Shown: positions 9,917 to 21,106, counted from the first letter of the stretch. The stretch is 64,000 bases of DNA from Hibiscus mutabilis (GCA_019671005.1 CM033725.1:37656678-37720677), one strand, 5' to 3'. Notes: generated by a model from the sequence alone, not told the origin. Made by a program: numbers and translations.

Positions 9917-10434
9917 TGTGATAAGTGTTCAAAAGTACTATTTTTATTACCCTTTTACTCATATTATTGTTAGACTTAGGCTCATATTAGTTGCATAATT
10001 AGTCATTCATGCATTAATTCATGTTTCTTTCCACCGTTGAGCTTGATTACATAACTTGGTGATTTTTGTGGAAAAAGATGCTGCTTTGGTGTGCTTTTGT
10101 GTGTGTGCAGAATCACTTGCCTAAACAAGGCTAGAACCAGTTGCCAGGGAAATGCATGAAGGAGATGCCAAGCTAGTTGCCAAGGCAATTTTCGACAAGG
10201 AATAAGATGATATGGTAGTCGAAATTAATAACTAGATAAGCCCAAGATGACGTGGAGCAAAGTTAAATCCCAAAGGAGTTTGATTTCCATGAAGAGGTTA
10301 AAGAGAAATTAAATCCCAAGAAGATAGGAGAAGTTCTAGAAGGAATTTAAATATAATAAAGAATTATATTCTTTAAAGATAATTTAATTCCAACTTAACT
10401 TCCTCCTCAAGAAGGATTTTGACCTAGCCATCTC

Positions 10435-10444
10435 CTATTTAAAG
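10435..10444 (+). promoter_or_regulatory. TATA-like box of the Athila-1 LTR
   Basis: CTATTTAAAG followed by GACCAACCC; the Athila-2 LTR has TATATAAAGACCAACC at the equivalent place (42114). The shared downstream GACCAACC supports this being the core promoter. Confidence 0.6.
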
Positions 10445-10477
10445 GACCAACCCGTCAAAGATCAAAGGGCAAGAAGA

Positions 10478-10652
10478 GAATAGAGAAATTTCGACAAACT
10501 CCAAAGGGGAAGAAGTGAGAGATTTCAACAAAGGAGAAAACTTGGAGGGAGTGTTCGATTGAGAGGATTTTCGACAACTCCAAAAAGGAAGAGAGGATTT
10601 TCGACAACTCCAAAGGGCAAGAAGGGAGAGATTTCGACAAGAGAGCAAGGGG
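10478..10652 (+). repeat. Imperfect tandem A/G-rich repeats in the Athila-1 LTR
   Basis: Several diverged copies of a unit like gatttcgacaactccaaagg(gg)aagaag of about 40-60 bp follow the TATA-like box. They would lie at the 5' end of the LTR transcript. Frames that run through the opposite strand here are shadows of the repeat. Confidence 0.7.
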
Positions 10653-11541
10653 GAGAGAGTTTGATTTCTTCTTCTTCTTTGCTTCCATCAGATTCATGGT
10701 TTGGGGATTATTCTTTGTATATCTTTTGAACCCAACCATGAACTAACTTGATTGGTTGGGGTTATTGTGTTTTTGTGGTTGAGAAACAATTGGATTTTGT
10801 TTAGGTAATAAGAGTTTGCACTTTTCTATTCAAGGTTTACTCATTCTTGGTTCTTATTCTTGTTTGAGAGTGAATTGAGAGAGGATCTCGTAACTTCATC
10901 TATTTATCTAATATCGGGAGAGTTAGATTCAAGAAACAAATGAGTATGGTCTTTATTCAATCTATTGATGATGAAGATTAATCCGGCTTAGGAATAAGCT
11001 AAGGATTTCAGTGGCTAAGAGGAGCGCAAGATTGGTTGTTGTTCACCCTTGATTCACGCAGGGATGTATTATAAAGGCATGCACAAGTAGCTAGAGTTTC
11101 GACTTAGGGATAAGAAGAAACCATTGAAGAACGCTCTACCGAACCTTGAAGTTGCTGCCCAGCTGCCCAAGTAGTTGCCCAGCTAGTCGCCTAGGCAACC
11201 ATCGATTAGTTGTCAAGGTAACCCCGCTGTGCAAGTTGCCACGGCAACTGAGTTGCCCTTGCACTCTTTTACCAAGACGATCCAATCGGCTATCACTCCA
11301 TAACTCACGATAACCTGGCTTATTCTCTCTTTTTCTTTCATCTATTCTTTTAGTTTATTGCTTTTACTTTACTCATTAAAATCAACTCATACTATCAATT
11401 GTGTTTTTACTTTTACAGTGCGATAACTAAAGCAAAGTGGCCCAAACCAATCCCTGTGGAGATGATACTCGATACTCATATCACTTTATTACTTGTGACG
11501 TGTATACTTGCACAATTGCGTAGCACTTAAAACACGCAACA

Positions 11542-12564
11542 GACACCACATTAGTTAGTTTTCACTTCTAACCAAGCAATAGAAACAATTTGATGTATTT
11601 AAGTTTTTTAATTTAAAACCAATAAATGATTAAATCCTAAAGAGGTCTACATTCATTTTAACTATTAAGATTTAAGTGAAATTAAGTGCATTTTATTAAA
11701 ATTGTGAATAAAATATTTCTGCACTCATGTCTCTAGTCTACGTTTTTAAAGACCCTAATCCTATGGTTTTAAACATACACATATGCACACATAAAAAAAA
11801 CAACTAAATTACTTAAATTAAATTAATACACTAAATAATTACTAATAAAATAAAGAAAAGGGTAATTAGCTTTTTTATTTTTAAAAAGAAAAATCAGAAT
11901 TAGGGTCTAAATTGAAAGAAAGCAAAATGTGAAGGTTAAAATTGAATAAGGAGTGAAATTCGGTGATCAATTTAGAAGAAAAAAGAATGAAATTGAATGA
12001 AATGAAAGTTGGAGTGCCACGGTAGAAGATCCACCAAAGAAAGGCGCGGGTCAAAAGCGGGTTTGGGTCAATGGTTCTGTATATATGGTCAGAGTTATAA
12101 ATAAAAATCATTTTATTCCCCCTCCCAAATGGATCAAATCAACTCCCTTTAGTATTCTCTGAAGTGTTCATCCGTGTTCTTCATGGATTGAAGAACACGA
12201 TAAAGGTCTGCCGTGCCGGGCGCCATCCACCAGCACCGGCCATCGTTGCCGGGGACAAAATTTCCAAAAATTTCCTCTCTTTTTTTTCAGAATTCGGCGA
12301 GCCCTAACTGGTATTTTTCCACCGGAGTTTTGATCACAACCGAAATATGTGTCGGTGCTATACAAAAATAGAGGTAAAAAAAGAAAACATTTTTCTTTAT
12401 TTAAACTCGAAATATAAACATGAAAAAAAGAAATTACCAGAAGAATGCTTGTTTTACTTCCACTGGGAATCTGATTACAACACTTGCTTGCTATCCTTGA
12501 GTACGAATGCGTGTGTTTTGTATCAATCTGGTGTGTGTTGTGTGAAGAATTACATGGTGTTTAT
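11542..12564 (-). mobile_element. Left piece of the unit C Ogre LTR
   Basis: This stretch aligns with about 12984-13982 of LTR-1 (shared blocks include attcattttaactatta, cacggtagaagatcc-like and gtgtttttgtatcaatct-like segments) but is clearly more diverged than LTR-1, -2 and -3 are from each other. It lacks the first roughly 410 bp of the LTR, which were lost at the Athila-1 junction. It ends at TTTAT (12560-12564), where LTR-1 begins. The sequence resumes at 36705, so it is one half of an older LTR split by the composite. Confidence 0.85.
12560..12564. other. Target-site duplication TTTAT (left)
   Basis: TTTAT directly before LTR-1; the same five bases follow LTR-3 at 36705-36709. Five bp is the normal duplication length for Ty3/gypsy integration. 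Joining the flanks through one TTTAT restores a continuous match to the related LTRs, which confirms the insertion limits. Confidence 0.9.
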
Positions 12565-14887
12565 TATCGCAACCCTTTTAGGAGGTTTCGATGTTATTTG
12601 GAAAACATAAGAAAACACGGAGTCGCCACCAATCTTTTTTGATGAAAATGTGATTGGGTCACTTTTAAACAATGGTTATTTTAATAAAACGTTTTATTTA
12701 TTAAAACAACAATTTTGGTCCTTGAAAATAAGAGAAAATAGGTTCGGGGGTCGGTTACGTGTGGGGAAGGATTAACACCCCCACAACGCCCAAAAATTGG
12801 TACCTAATTGATTTTCAAAAAGTGTTCTGAAAATCGGAATTCGCAAGTTCACAAGATTTCAATTTATTCGCCCACTTAGTGAATATAAATCTATTTTAAA
12901 GACCTTATCGCCTAGGAAATGAACTTCAATCACTGCCAACACTCTTGGCGCTGACCGGTCATTCCCATTTGATAAGACACCGTACTAATTAAGTTATTGC
13001 TTTCTAAACAAACCAACAAAGATTAAGTCTGTTTGAATTTTTTTAAAATTAAAACCAAATTAGTGATTAAACCCTAAAGAAAAGTCTACATTCATTTTAA
13101 CTATTAAAGTTATAATGTTTTTAAGTGTGTCTTATTTTATTTATGAAGAAAGTTTTCATCACGCAAGGCTCTAAAATAATTCAAAGGCCCTAATCTTATG
13201 TCTTCAAGCATACACATATAAAAAATAACAAACAAATTTCTTTAATTAAATAAATTAAAGAAAATAATTCGTAAATAAAGAAAGGGATAACAATTTAAAA
13301 GATTAAAAAAAATTTCTATTAGGGGTTAAATTAAAATAAAAGCAAAATGTGAGGGCTAATTCTAAAGCAATTGAAAATCTGGTGCTTAATTTCTAAAGAA
13401 AAAGGACTAAATTTGAAGGATTTAAAACTCAAAAGCCACGGTATGAGATTCGAAGAAGAAGGGCGCGGGTCAGAGGCGGATATGGGTCGGTCAAACAGGT
13501 TCGTATATATAGTTAATATCAAAAACAAAAATCATTTTCTCTCCTTTTATTAAAACATATCAATACCACCCCCTTTTAAATCCTTTGATAAGTTCATAAA
13601 GAACACGACGATGATCCGTAGTGCCGACCGCCATCCACCGGCGTTGTTGCCAGCGGTGAAATTTTCTAGAAAAACCCTAATTTCCCAGATTTCGGCAACT
13701 CCAAAATCATATTTTTCGCTGGAGCTACATCGAAACCAAATTCATGGAGGTTCTATTCAAAACAGAGGTAAAGAAAAAGTTACCCTTTCTTTATTTAAAA
13801 CTGAAAATAGAAAAAAGAAAATTACCAGCAAAACGAGCTTTATTTCTCTGATGAACTTTCAATTACAACTGCTTGCTTGATTTACAACTTCTGGAAAATC
13901 CAAATGCCTATTTCTATGCGTTGTATGTGTGTATTCGTATCAATCTTCTGTGTGCTTCCTATGAATGTTCTAATGCTATTTATAGGTACAAAATTGCTTG
14001 AATTCCAAGCAAAAATCCCCAATTTCGTCCCCTAAACTGTGTCCTCCTTGATTCGAATTATGCTTGATCATCGCCCTTGCTTCAATCTAGGGATTTAAGT
14101 CTTCTGCTTTGGTTGACTTTGCCATTGATTTGACTCTAATTTATAGCTAGGGCTTCAACTTAGGGATTTGGTTCCCTGTTTGATTCATTTTTAACCATTG
14201 TTTTGTTGTTTTTGTCTCCGGTAATTGCAAATGGTGATAATACTGTCGGTAAGGAGCAATCGAAATAACGTCTGAGCTCTGTTGGAGAAGTCAAAACGCT
14301 TGCTGGAAGCTGGAAAGACGTGCGCGTGGCTGCCACACGCGAGTGGTGATCCACGTGACACGCCCCAAGGCGATCTGGGCCGTTAGATTATTTCTAGATC
14401 CAACGACAGAGTGAAATGCGGCGCTATACCCTTTAGGCTAGGGTTTCCGTGTTGAATCTGCACCATTGGATTGAATTTGATCCAATGGTTCCCCGTTAGC
14501 TGCACAAGGAGAGAAGGATGATTAGGGTTATAGCTTTAGTTAATTGGGCTGATCGGGCCCTTATGTGTAATGGACCTTATGTAAAAAAATGGACTCCTTA
14601 TTTATTTTTTATGAACTCGTTTATTATTTTTTATAATGAATTGAATAAAAGCAAGTGGACTTGTAACTTATTTTATTGGACCCTAATTCGATGTAATGGA
14701 CTCTTCCAATTTAAATGCAAGCAGGCTGTCGTTTAAAATTCTATATTCTATACTAACTATTAACAATATAACACTAACATAAACAAAAAACATAACACTA
14801 AATATGATAACAAAATTGATACAAAAGGTAACAAAAAGAAGATGACAAAATGTAAATGAAATCAAGTGAAAGAAAACAGTGACAACA
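12565..14887 (-). mobile_element. LTR-1 (3' LTR of unit A)
   Basis: 2,323 bp. The + strand starts TATCGCAACCC (TG changed to TA; LTR-2 and LTR-3 keep TGTCGCAACCC) and ends AGTGACAACA, followed at once by the polypurine-tract complement. On the minus strand it therefore runs TGTTGTCACT...GGGTTGCGATA. It contains a CTATAAATAG box at 13976-13985 (minus). Frames inside it are short and not conserved. Confidence 0.9.
13976..13985 (-). promoter_or_regulatory. TATA box of the Ogre LTR
   Basis: The minus strand reads CTATAAATAG, a near-ideal plant TATA box, about 900 bp from the U3 start. Equivalent boxes lie at 28070-28079 (LTR-2, CTTATAAATAG form) and 35808-35817 (LTR-3). In unit C's LTR the same site is where the composite integrated. 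Confidence 0.75.
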
Positions 14888-14902
14888 GCTGCCCCTCTTT
14901 GG
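14888..14902 (-). promoter_or_regulatory. Polypurine tract of unit A
   Basis: The minus strand reads CCAAAGAGGGGCAGC directly before the LTR start TGTTGTCAC. This is where plus-strand DNA synthesis would begin. The same tract is found at 28981, 29503 (duplicate) and 37610 (unit C). Confidence 0.85.
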
Positions 14903-15000
14903 TCATTCTAGTGGAACGAGAATAGAGCAAAGATTAAAAGGACACTGATTTTCACCAATTACCAAACCTGTCAAAACTCAATGTCTGAATAGACTGGTGG

Positions 15001-15411
15001 CTTCTATTCTCCTCATGCTCGAATAGATAAGCAGTTGCCATCCTCCAAATGCCCAAATGGATAGGCAGATTCTATTCTCCTTATGCTTGAATAGATAAAC
15101 AGGTTCCATCCTCTAAATGCCCGAACGGATAGGCAGGCTCCATTCTCCAAATACCCAAACGGATAGGCAGGTTCTATTATTCTTATGCTTGAATAGATAA
15201 GCAGGTTCCATCCTCCAAATGCCTGAACGGATAGGCAGGTTCTATTCTCCTTATGCTCGAATAGATAAGCAGATTCCATTCTCCAAATGCCCGAACGAAT
15301 AGGCGGGTTCCATTCTCCAAATGCCCAAATGGATAGGCAGGTTCTATTCTCCTTATGCTTGAATAGATAAGCATGTTCCATCCTCTAAATGCCCGAACTG
15401 ATAGGCAGGTT
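15001..15411. repeat. 34-bp minisatellite of unit A
   Basis: About 12 tandem units of 34 bp. Two unit types alternate: ttctattctccttatgcttg-aatagataagcagg and ttccatcctccaaatgcccg-aacggataggcagg. Because 34 is not a multiple of three, three units return to the same frame, which creates long repetitive frames on the minus strand (Trp/Tyr/Ser-rich); I do not regard these as genes. The array lies about 100 bp from the polypurine tract, and the same array is in units B and C. Confidence 0.9.
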
Positions 15412-16668
15412 CTTTTTTTTAAAAAAGCTTTCACTCCTATAAAAAATTGATATATGATGCAATTATGATGATCATGCCCTTAAGGATGTCTAAAACATGA
15501 ATGCATGAGTCATTTCTTTTTCTTTTAAAATTATTTTCCATAAAATTAATTTTCTACCAAGCAGCATACAGAAGAAACTGTGAATCCTCAAAGATCTTGG
15601 ACTATATTATATCAAACATTTTCTCAACTCTAGCAAAAGATGGTAGGCGTTTACTATAGCTCATCTCATCTAAATGGGAAGCAATATGAATTCCTTTTAT
15701 TTCTTCACACCAAAAGACTTTGCACAACGTTATTAGGATCACACCGAGCAAGATGATCTACAACAACCCATCTTTCAATCCTAGTTGGCTTCACCAATTT
15801 GTCAAGTTATCATTGTAGCTGATACATCAATGTTCAGTTACAAGGCTCCCTGAATCATGCTATTCTCCCAATGTCGGAAAAATTGTTCTTATTATCATGG
15901 AAGTGAGATTATGCTGTCATCAATATTCAATGGCATGCCTTCTTGAAAGTACCTCATATCCTTAGTTATTTCCTCCAATGTCTGTAAAATTGTTCTCATT
16001 GTTGTAGAAACAGACTATCTTGTGCAAACATCTCTGTTTTGCAACATGCTGCGTTCAATGCTTCTTGAGGATGCTCTGATTCTTGTCTCCGCAGGGGTCT
16101 TTGAGTTGCTTGCATATAAATCTTTGCAACAAAACCTATTTCCACCTTGAACGTCTGCATGTTCTTACTGCTTTTTATGCCTTAAGCTCTAAAACTTGAC
16201 AACATGATGCCTCATAGTTCCAACACCCTTTAAAACAAATTTTAAAGTAATGCCCAAAAATCTTTTATATGATGTCAAATTTATTAATTCTCATTTCAAT
16301 GCAAGATGCTTATACGAAAATGGGAAATGGTCTAAGCAAAGGAAGGAAGGCTGAAGAAACAAAATTTTATTAATATTGTGGCAAACAAAAAAGAAGTTAC
16401 AAATATTCAAACATCATTGACCAAAACTCCTCTTGTCAAAACATCGTGAGATGTCCTGAATGTTACCCATGCCGAGCAGACTTCAACAATGGTGACAATA
16501 CAAGAAAGTTCATAACTCATCTGTGTTATGTTCTCGAGAGAATTTCCCTAGTTATCAACTACCTGGTGGGTTTTTAACAAACTACCTGAGCCGCCCTTTG
16601 TGGGTTTTCAACTCAAGTCCTCATTTGGTTTCAAAACGCCCTTTGCGGGTTTTCATTTTGAACCCCCT
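15412..16668 (-). other. Unit A 3' non-coding region
   Basis: No open frame of note. Long blocks match unit B (30096-31516) and unit C (38066-39400), for example catatcaaacattttctcaa and the ttgtaaaatTGttctcatt blocks. Compared with B and C, unit A lacks about 170-180 bp between the cttcaccaatttgt and caagttatcattg segments (near 15800), a deletion at a short shared ttgt. The conservation among three units is consistent with common descent and does not itself show function. Confidence 0.75.
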
Positions 16669-16738
16669 TTTCTTTTTCTTTTTTTCTCTTTTCTTTCTTT
16701 CTTTTTTCTTTCTTTCTTTTCTTTTTTCTTTCTTCTAC
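16669..16738 (-). repeat. Purine-rich tract just after unit A pol
   Basis: The minus strand is almost wholly A and G (gaaagaaagaaaaaag-like) for about 70 bases right after the pol stop codon. Counterparts are at 31517-31612 (B), and about 39487-39516 and 39778-39826 (C). It could be an additional polypurine primer or simply a slippage-prone tract. Confidence 0.7.
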
Positions 16739-16771
16739 TTCAGACATAATACTTTTTGACTGAATCCGAGT

Positions 16772-17770
16772 TTATCGGGCTCTAAAGTTCATCTCCATCC
16801 ATTTTGGTGCCCATTTTCCTCGGGAATTGCTTTGGATTGATAACTTCTTTTTTAGTACCAAGTCACATTCTTTAAATTCTCTCAAGAAAACATTCTTCTC
16901 GTGAGCCCTTATCATCCTTCTTTGATACATTTGCCCATGACACAATGCTTTCAATCTTTTCTCTTCAATTAAATTTAGTTGGTCATATCTTGCTTGAACC
17001 CATTCTACCTCTTCCAACTTTGCTTCCATTAAGACACGGAGCGATGGTATTTCAACCTCAATTGGTAGTACTACTTCCATTCCATATACCAATGAGAAGG
17101 GTGATGCCCCAGTAGAAGTTCTTACTGCGGTTCGATGGGCATATAAAGCTAAAGGTAGCTTTTTATGCCAGTCCATATAAGTATCAACCATTTTTGCAAC
17201 TATCTTCTTAATGTTCTTATTTGCAGCCTCCACTACCCTGTTCATCTTCGGGCGATATACCACCGAATTATGGTGCTTGCCATTAAACTGCTCACAAACT
17301 CCATCTATCATTCTGTTATTCAAATTGGAGGCATTATCGATGATGATACTTTTAGACAGGCCATATCGATAAATGATTTCCTTTTTCAAAAATTTGCAGA
17401 CCGTTGACCTGGTGATATTTGCAAAAGAAGCTGCTTCCACCCATTTCGTGAAATAGTCAATGGCTACCAAGATAAATCGATGCCCGTTTGATGCCTTAGG
17501 ATGAATCTGACCGATGACATCGATGCCCTACATGGAGAACAACCAAGGAGCTAACATAACATGAAGATGTTGAGGTGGCGTATGAACCCTGTCAGCATAA
17601 ATTTGGCATTTACGGCATTTGGGAGAGTAATAGATGCAATCTCTTTCCATAGTTGACCAATAATATCCGAAGCGCATGACCCTTCTAGCCATGGTGAAGC
17701 CACTAGCGTGGGCTCCACAAACTCCATCGCGAACTTCTTCCATAATTAACTGAGCTTCTTTTGCACTCAC
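16772..17770 (-). pseudogene. Unit A integrase
   Basis: One frame with a single stop covers the HHCC zinc region (EEVRDGVCGAHASG and CRKCQIYADRV near 17730-17590) and the DDE core: AIDYFTKW (first Asp, about 17463), IIDNASNLNN (second Asp, about 17330) and PKMNRVVEAANK (Glu, about 17240). The stop is TAG at 17525-17527, replacing Trp in the conserved SMWGIDVIG block; unit B keeps Trp. The first His of the zinc motif is Asp here. The C-terminal GPY/F module is missing: about 80 bp between ccatccattt and tggtgcccat are deleted relative to B and C, with a shared ATTT at the joint. Confidence 0.9.
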
Positions 17771-17999
17771 ACATCTTAGAAGAACTTGATCTCAACTTCT
17801 TTTGTATAAAATTTCTCCATCAAGGACATCCCTGATGCCATTTTCCTGATCATTTTCTTCTCGTTCTCTGTAGCTTATGGTGGGTACTGCTGAAATTTTA
17901 CATATTGCAAGATGTCATGCTACCATGGCAAACCATCAATTTCTTCTTCCATATTATAACAATGGGCTGGAAAGTCTAGCATATGTAACCTGATGGGCA

Positions 18000-18440
18000 T
18001 CCTCTCAGAACCTTCAGTTGCCTTAAGATGGCTGCTAAAGTAGCAAAAGCATCAGTCATTTGGTTATCTTCTCTTGGGAGATACTTGAAAGTGATCTCAT
18101 CAAATTCTTTGGTCAACTCAAGGACCAACTTGTGGTATTCTACCAACTTTGCATCTTTTGTTTCCTATTCATCACGTATCTGATAAATGACCAATGCAGA
18201 GTCCCCAAAAACTCTTAAAGCATGGATTTTCCTCTTTGTAGCCTCTCTTAGACCCATTATACAAGCCTCGTATTCTTCCATGTTATTAGTGAAGAAGAAT
18301 TTTAATCGACTGGTAAAAGGGTAATAATTTCCTTTTGGCAAAACCAAAATTGCCCCTATACCTCGTCCTAATGCATTTGCTTAACCATTGAAGTTCATAA
18401 CCTAAGATTCTATTGGAGCCTCATCATCTTTTGTGCTACA
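18000..18440 (-). pseudogene. Unit A archaeal-type RNase H (aRNH)
   Basis: Matches the second, plant/archaeal-type RNase H that marks the Tat/Ogre lineage: VMNFNG at about 18395, ILVLPKGNYYPFTSRLKFFFTN near 18350-18290, NMEEYEACIMGL (Glu catalytic block), then FGDSALVIYQI (Asp block) near 18190 and KYLPREDNQM near 18085. A TAG at 18165-18167 replaces Trp in the block that unit C still has as GEWETKD; unit B shares the same stop. The start of the domain has another stop. It would degrade RNA in the RNA-DNA hybrid or support polypurine primer handling. Confidence 0.85.
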
Positions 18441-18544
18441 CATCAAGTCTTCATTAGGGAAATTAAAATTTAATGCTTCATAATCATCACAAGCGTGACT
18501 TGCCAAAAAGTCAGCTATGGCTCTCCCTTTTATAGAATCAATGG

Positions 18545-19790
18545 CTTACCGGGAGCTGGCGGTACTAGCAGATGAGGATTAGTTAATTGTTCTTTGATCT
18601 TTTATAAAGCTGTCTGTCATTCTTCATTCCATGTTCTTGGGTTATTCTTTCTGAGTAGTTTGAACATTGGATCACACTTATCAATTAACTGGGAGATAAA
18701 ACGGGCGATATAATTTAACCTTCCTAGGAAACCCCAAACCTCCTTCTGTGATTGAGGTGGTGGGAGCTTTTGTATGACCTTAATTTTGTCTGGATCAATC
18801 TCAATTCCTCTCATGCTCACCACAAATCCTAATAATTTTCCTAATGTGACCCCAAATGTGCACTTGTTTGGGTTAAGCTTTACCTGGAACTTCCTTAGCC
18901 TTTGAAAGAGTTTCTTTAAATTCACCAAATTCTCCTCTTCAGATCGGGATTTGGAAATCATATCATCTACGTATACCTCTATCTTCCGATGCATCATGTC
19001 TTGGATAATAGTCACCATAGATCTTTGGTAAGTTGCCCCTACATTCTTTAGACCAAAGGGCATTACTTTATGACAAAAAGTTCCCCAAAATGTTATGAAG
19101 GTGGTATTTTCCATATCTTCTGGGCACATTTTAATCTGGTTATGCCCAGAAAACCCATCCATGAAAGAGAAAAGGGAATGTCCAGTTGTATTATCTACTA
19201 ATGTGTCTATGTACGGTAACAAAAAATTGTCTTTAGGGCTTGCTCTATTGAGATCCCTATAGTCAACGCACATACGTACCTTTCCATCCTTCTTGGGAAT
19301 TGGGAAGATGTTGGCCACCCATTCTGGATACTTAGCAATCTCTAAAAATCCCGCGTCAAACTGTTTCTTCACCTCATCCCTGATTTTTAGGAGTATTCTA
19401 CTTTCATCCTCATAAGCTTTTACTTTACAGGCTCGCATCCTAATTTTATTGGAAGCCGATGTACAACGATGTCAATGTTAAGACCCATCATGTCTTGATA
19501 TGACCAGGAGAAGATATCCTTGAATTCTTTCAAAAGCTCGATCAAGCTTTTTTCGAGTATTGGCTGTAATGGTGGTACCAATCTTTACCTTACACCTTTC
19601 TTCTTCAGTGCCGAGGTTCAGTATTTCTAGCTCTTCTTTGTAGGGGAGAATCTATTTTTCCTCTCCTTCTACCATCATGAGCAGTTCTCTGGGCAAGTCA
19701 TATTCTTCTTCATTATCAACATCATCGACTTCTTCTAAGCATAAAGGTAAGTCAAATTCAACTACAGCGTCTGACTGAGAGTCATTTAAG
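18545..19790 (-). pseudogene. Unit A reverse transcriptase
   Basis: The 273-codon frame 19438-18617 has RMCVDYRDLNRASPKDNF, FMDGFSGHNQIKM (first catalytic Asp), FGLKNVGATYQRSM and the YVDDMI catalytic box, all in normal order; then the connection domain to NNPRTWNEE. This is the best preserved coding part of unit A. Upstream, the frame from the splice acceptor (19808) runs through a Glu/Asp-rich linker and IGTTITANTRKKL, with a shift near 19400. Downstream it stops at LLVPPAPGKPLIL near 18550 and jumps to the next domain: the classical RNase H is almost wholly deleted, whereas unit B retains its end. Confidence 0.9.
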
Positions 19791-19808
19791 TCATTGACAT
19801 CTGAAGAT

Positions 19809-19965
19809 CTGCAAAGAAAAGGGATAGAGATATATACAGAGAAAGGAGATGAATGGAACCTTAAGTTTTATTTATGGGAAAAGTTTGCCACACAAGATTT
19901 GTTGGAAGAAAGAGAATGCATCTTTATTAAAATTTAAATTATATAGTTTGACATAGACCCTTTAC
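19809..19965 (-). other. Probable Ogre-type intron between protease and RT
   Basis: On the minus strand there is a strong 3' splice signal, a pyrimidine-rich stretch ending cccttttctttgcag at 19809, followed by an open acidic frame that leads into RT. Stops lie between this point and the end of the upstream frame at 19975. Ogre elements are known to carry an intron in exactly this place. The donor is less certain: GTAAAG at 19965 is the best-looking GT, but a stop precedes it, so another donor further upstream may be used. Confidence 0.6.
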
Positions 19966-19974
19966 ATAAGATCA

Positions 19975-20259
19975 CTAATTGCCTTTGGGTCTAAAGGTAA
20001 AAGGTGGGTTTTGAGAATTACTCTGAACTGTCTTAAAGTCTACAAGAAATTCTTCAGCAGTCCAGTAGTCAAGTTTAGAGCATGGGTAAATCTTGGGCAG
20101 GTATTTGTTCTTTTCTTCCTCGTTTGTCACAGCGTTGATGCTCAGCTTCTCAAACGCTTCACACAAATCATTCTTTCCTTTCTCTTCCTCATTAACTAGG
20201 GCACTTGGATCTAGCAGGCCCCCGAATATGAAGTTATGGCTCAGGGGTGGAAATGTCAT
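19975..20259 (-). pseudogene. Unit A linker frame between protease and intron
   Basis: A 94-codon frame (MTFPPLSHNFIFGG..., ending FTFRPKGN) lies between the protease and the intron. MTFPPLSHTF-like sequences occur at this place in Ogre polyproteins as the start of the post-protease linker. It is rich in Glu, Lys and Asn and shows no catalytic motif. It is probably part of the Pol polyprotein spliced to RT. Confidence 0.6.
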
Positions 20260-20307
20260 CGGTTCCCACTCAAATTCCTCTCCTTTCAGCCTTGCATGTC
20301 TTCTTTC

Positions 20308-21060
20308 CTAACGTTTCCTTATTTCTGCCCTTCTTTGCCAATTGTTGGGCTTGAAACCCAAGCCAAACCGATCCTTATTTACCGGGAATACCACGGCATA
20401 CAACCTCCCTTGGTGTCTCTTCCCAAATCCTTTTCCTAGAGTTTGTTTAACTTGCATCTTTGCACAGCTGGATAATTCTGGTTCAGGCACCTTACTCCCT
20501 TCAGTGACAAAGGTCGCATTGACTAGCTCTAATGTCCTAAAGTGACATTCGAGTGCACCCTCATCAATCTCGATAAAGGGTGCATCAGCAGTTACTGATG
20601 CAATGATTTCCTCCTCTGTACCTACAGTTATCAATTGGCCGTCAATCACAAATTTCAACTTCTGATATAAGGTAGAAGGGACCGCTCTTGCTGTATGGAT
20701 CCATGGGCGCCCAAGCAAGCAGCTATAACTGGGCTTAATGTCTATGACCACAAACTCAACATTAAAGGTTCATGGTCTGATCTGCAAAGGCAATCAATTT
20801 TCCCCAACATATCTTTCTGAGTTCCGTCGAATGCTCTTACTTTATTTTGATAGGCTCTCATATGAGAGCTATTTATAGGCAGCTTCTTTAGCGTTGCTAA
20901 TGGCATAACATTCAGGGCCGACCCGTTATCAATAAGGACGCCCAATAGCATATATCATTTGCATCTTGTGGTGATGTGTAGAGCTTTGCACGATCCCCTT
21001 CCTTCTCTAGGTATTTCTTCATCATTGAAGAAATAATGTTGTTGACAACAATGTTACCAA
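20308..21060 (-). pseudogene. Unit A aspartic protease
   Basis: Retropepsin-like domain: VLIDNGSALNVMPL near 20940-20900 (catalytic Asp in D-N-G-S, the Tat/Ogre form) and YSCLLGRPWIH near 20725-20695, the conserved C-terminal block. The two parts are in different frames, joined by a shift near 20745. A run of acidic, Pro-rich sequence follows, ending GFKPNNWQRRAEIRKR at 20308. The upstream segment IPREGRGSCKALHIT (about 21030-20980) belongs to the domain's start. It would cut the polyprotein. Confidence 0.85.
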
Positions 21061-21106
21061 CTAACATGTCTGTCTTGTCGGTTGTGATTTCCTTTGGTAC
21101 GAACGT

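Larger units (their letters stand above)
6150..11541 (+). mobile_element. Athila-1, rearranged Athila-type gypsy element (3' part)
   Basis: The unit comprises an RT remnant, a minisatellite, an integrase remnant, a T-rich block, a low-complexity Ala/Thr-rich frame, an Athila-like non-coding region, a polypurine tract and a 3' LTR. The residues in the RT and integrase remnants match the Athila branch of Ty3/gypsy. No 5' LTR, PBS, gag or protease is seen, so the left limit near 6150 is approximate. GGCAA/TTGCC words occur about 43 times by hand count in this unit. The 3' LTR abuts an Ogre LTR at 11542, which was probably the insertion target. Confidence 0.75.
9917..11541 (+). mobile_element. 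Athila-1 3' LTR
   Basis: The LTR starts TGTGATAAGTG right after the polypurine tract and ends CACGCAACA at 11541; about 1.62 kb. The start resembles that of the Athila-2 LTR (41512), which also has TCAAAAGTA after about ten bases, and both have gtgtatacttgcac near the end. A TATA-like box (CTATTTAAAG, 10435-10444) is followed by A/G-rich repeats in the presumed transcript leader. GTTGCC-GGCAAC words occur near 10174 and repeatedly at 11150-11250. The next base, 11542, enters an Ogre LTR; GACAC would be the candidate target duplication but the left flank is lost. Confidence 0.75.

Noticed and set aside
15001..15411. Possible CRISPR-like array of regular repeats
   Set aside because: Units are contiguous with no unique spacers, in plant DNA, and no cas genes are present. 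It is a minisatellite.
15013..15434. Repetitive Trp/Tyr/Ser-rich frames on the minus strand (also 29628-30117)
   Set aside because: They are produced by the 34-bp minisatellite read in successive frames; they change frame between copies and units and have no conserved start.
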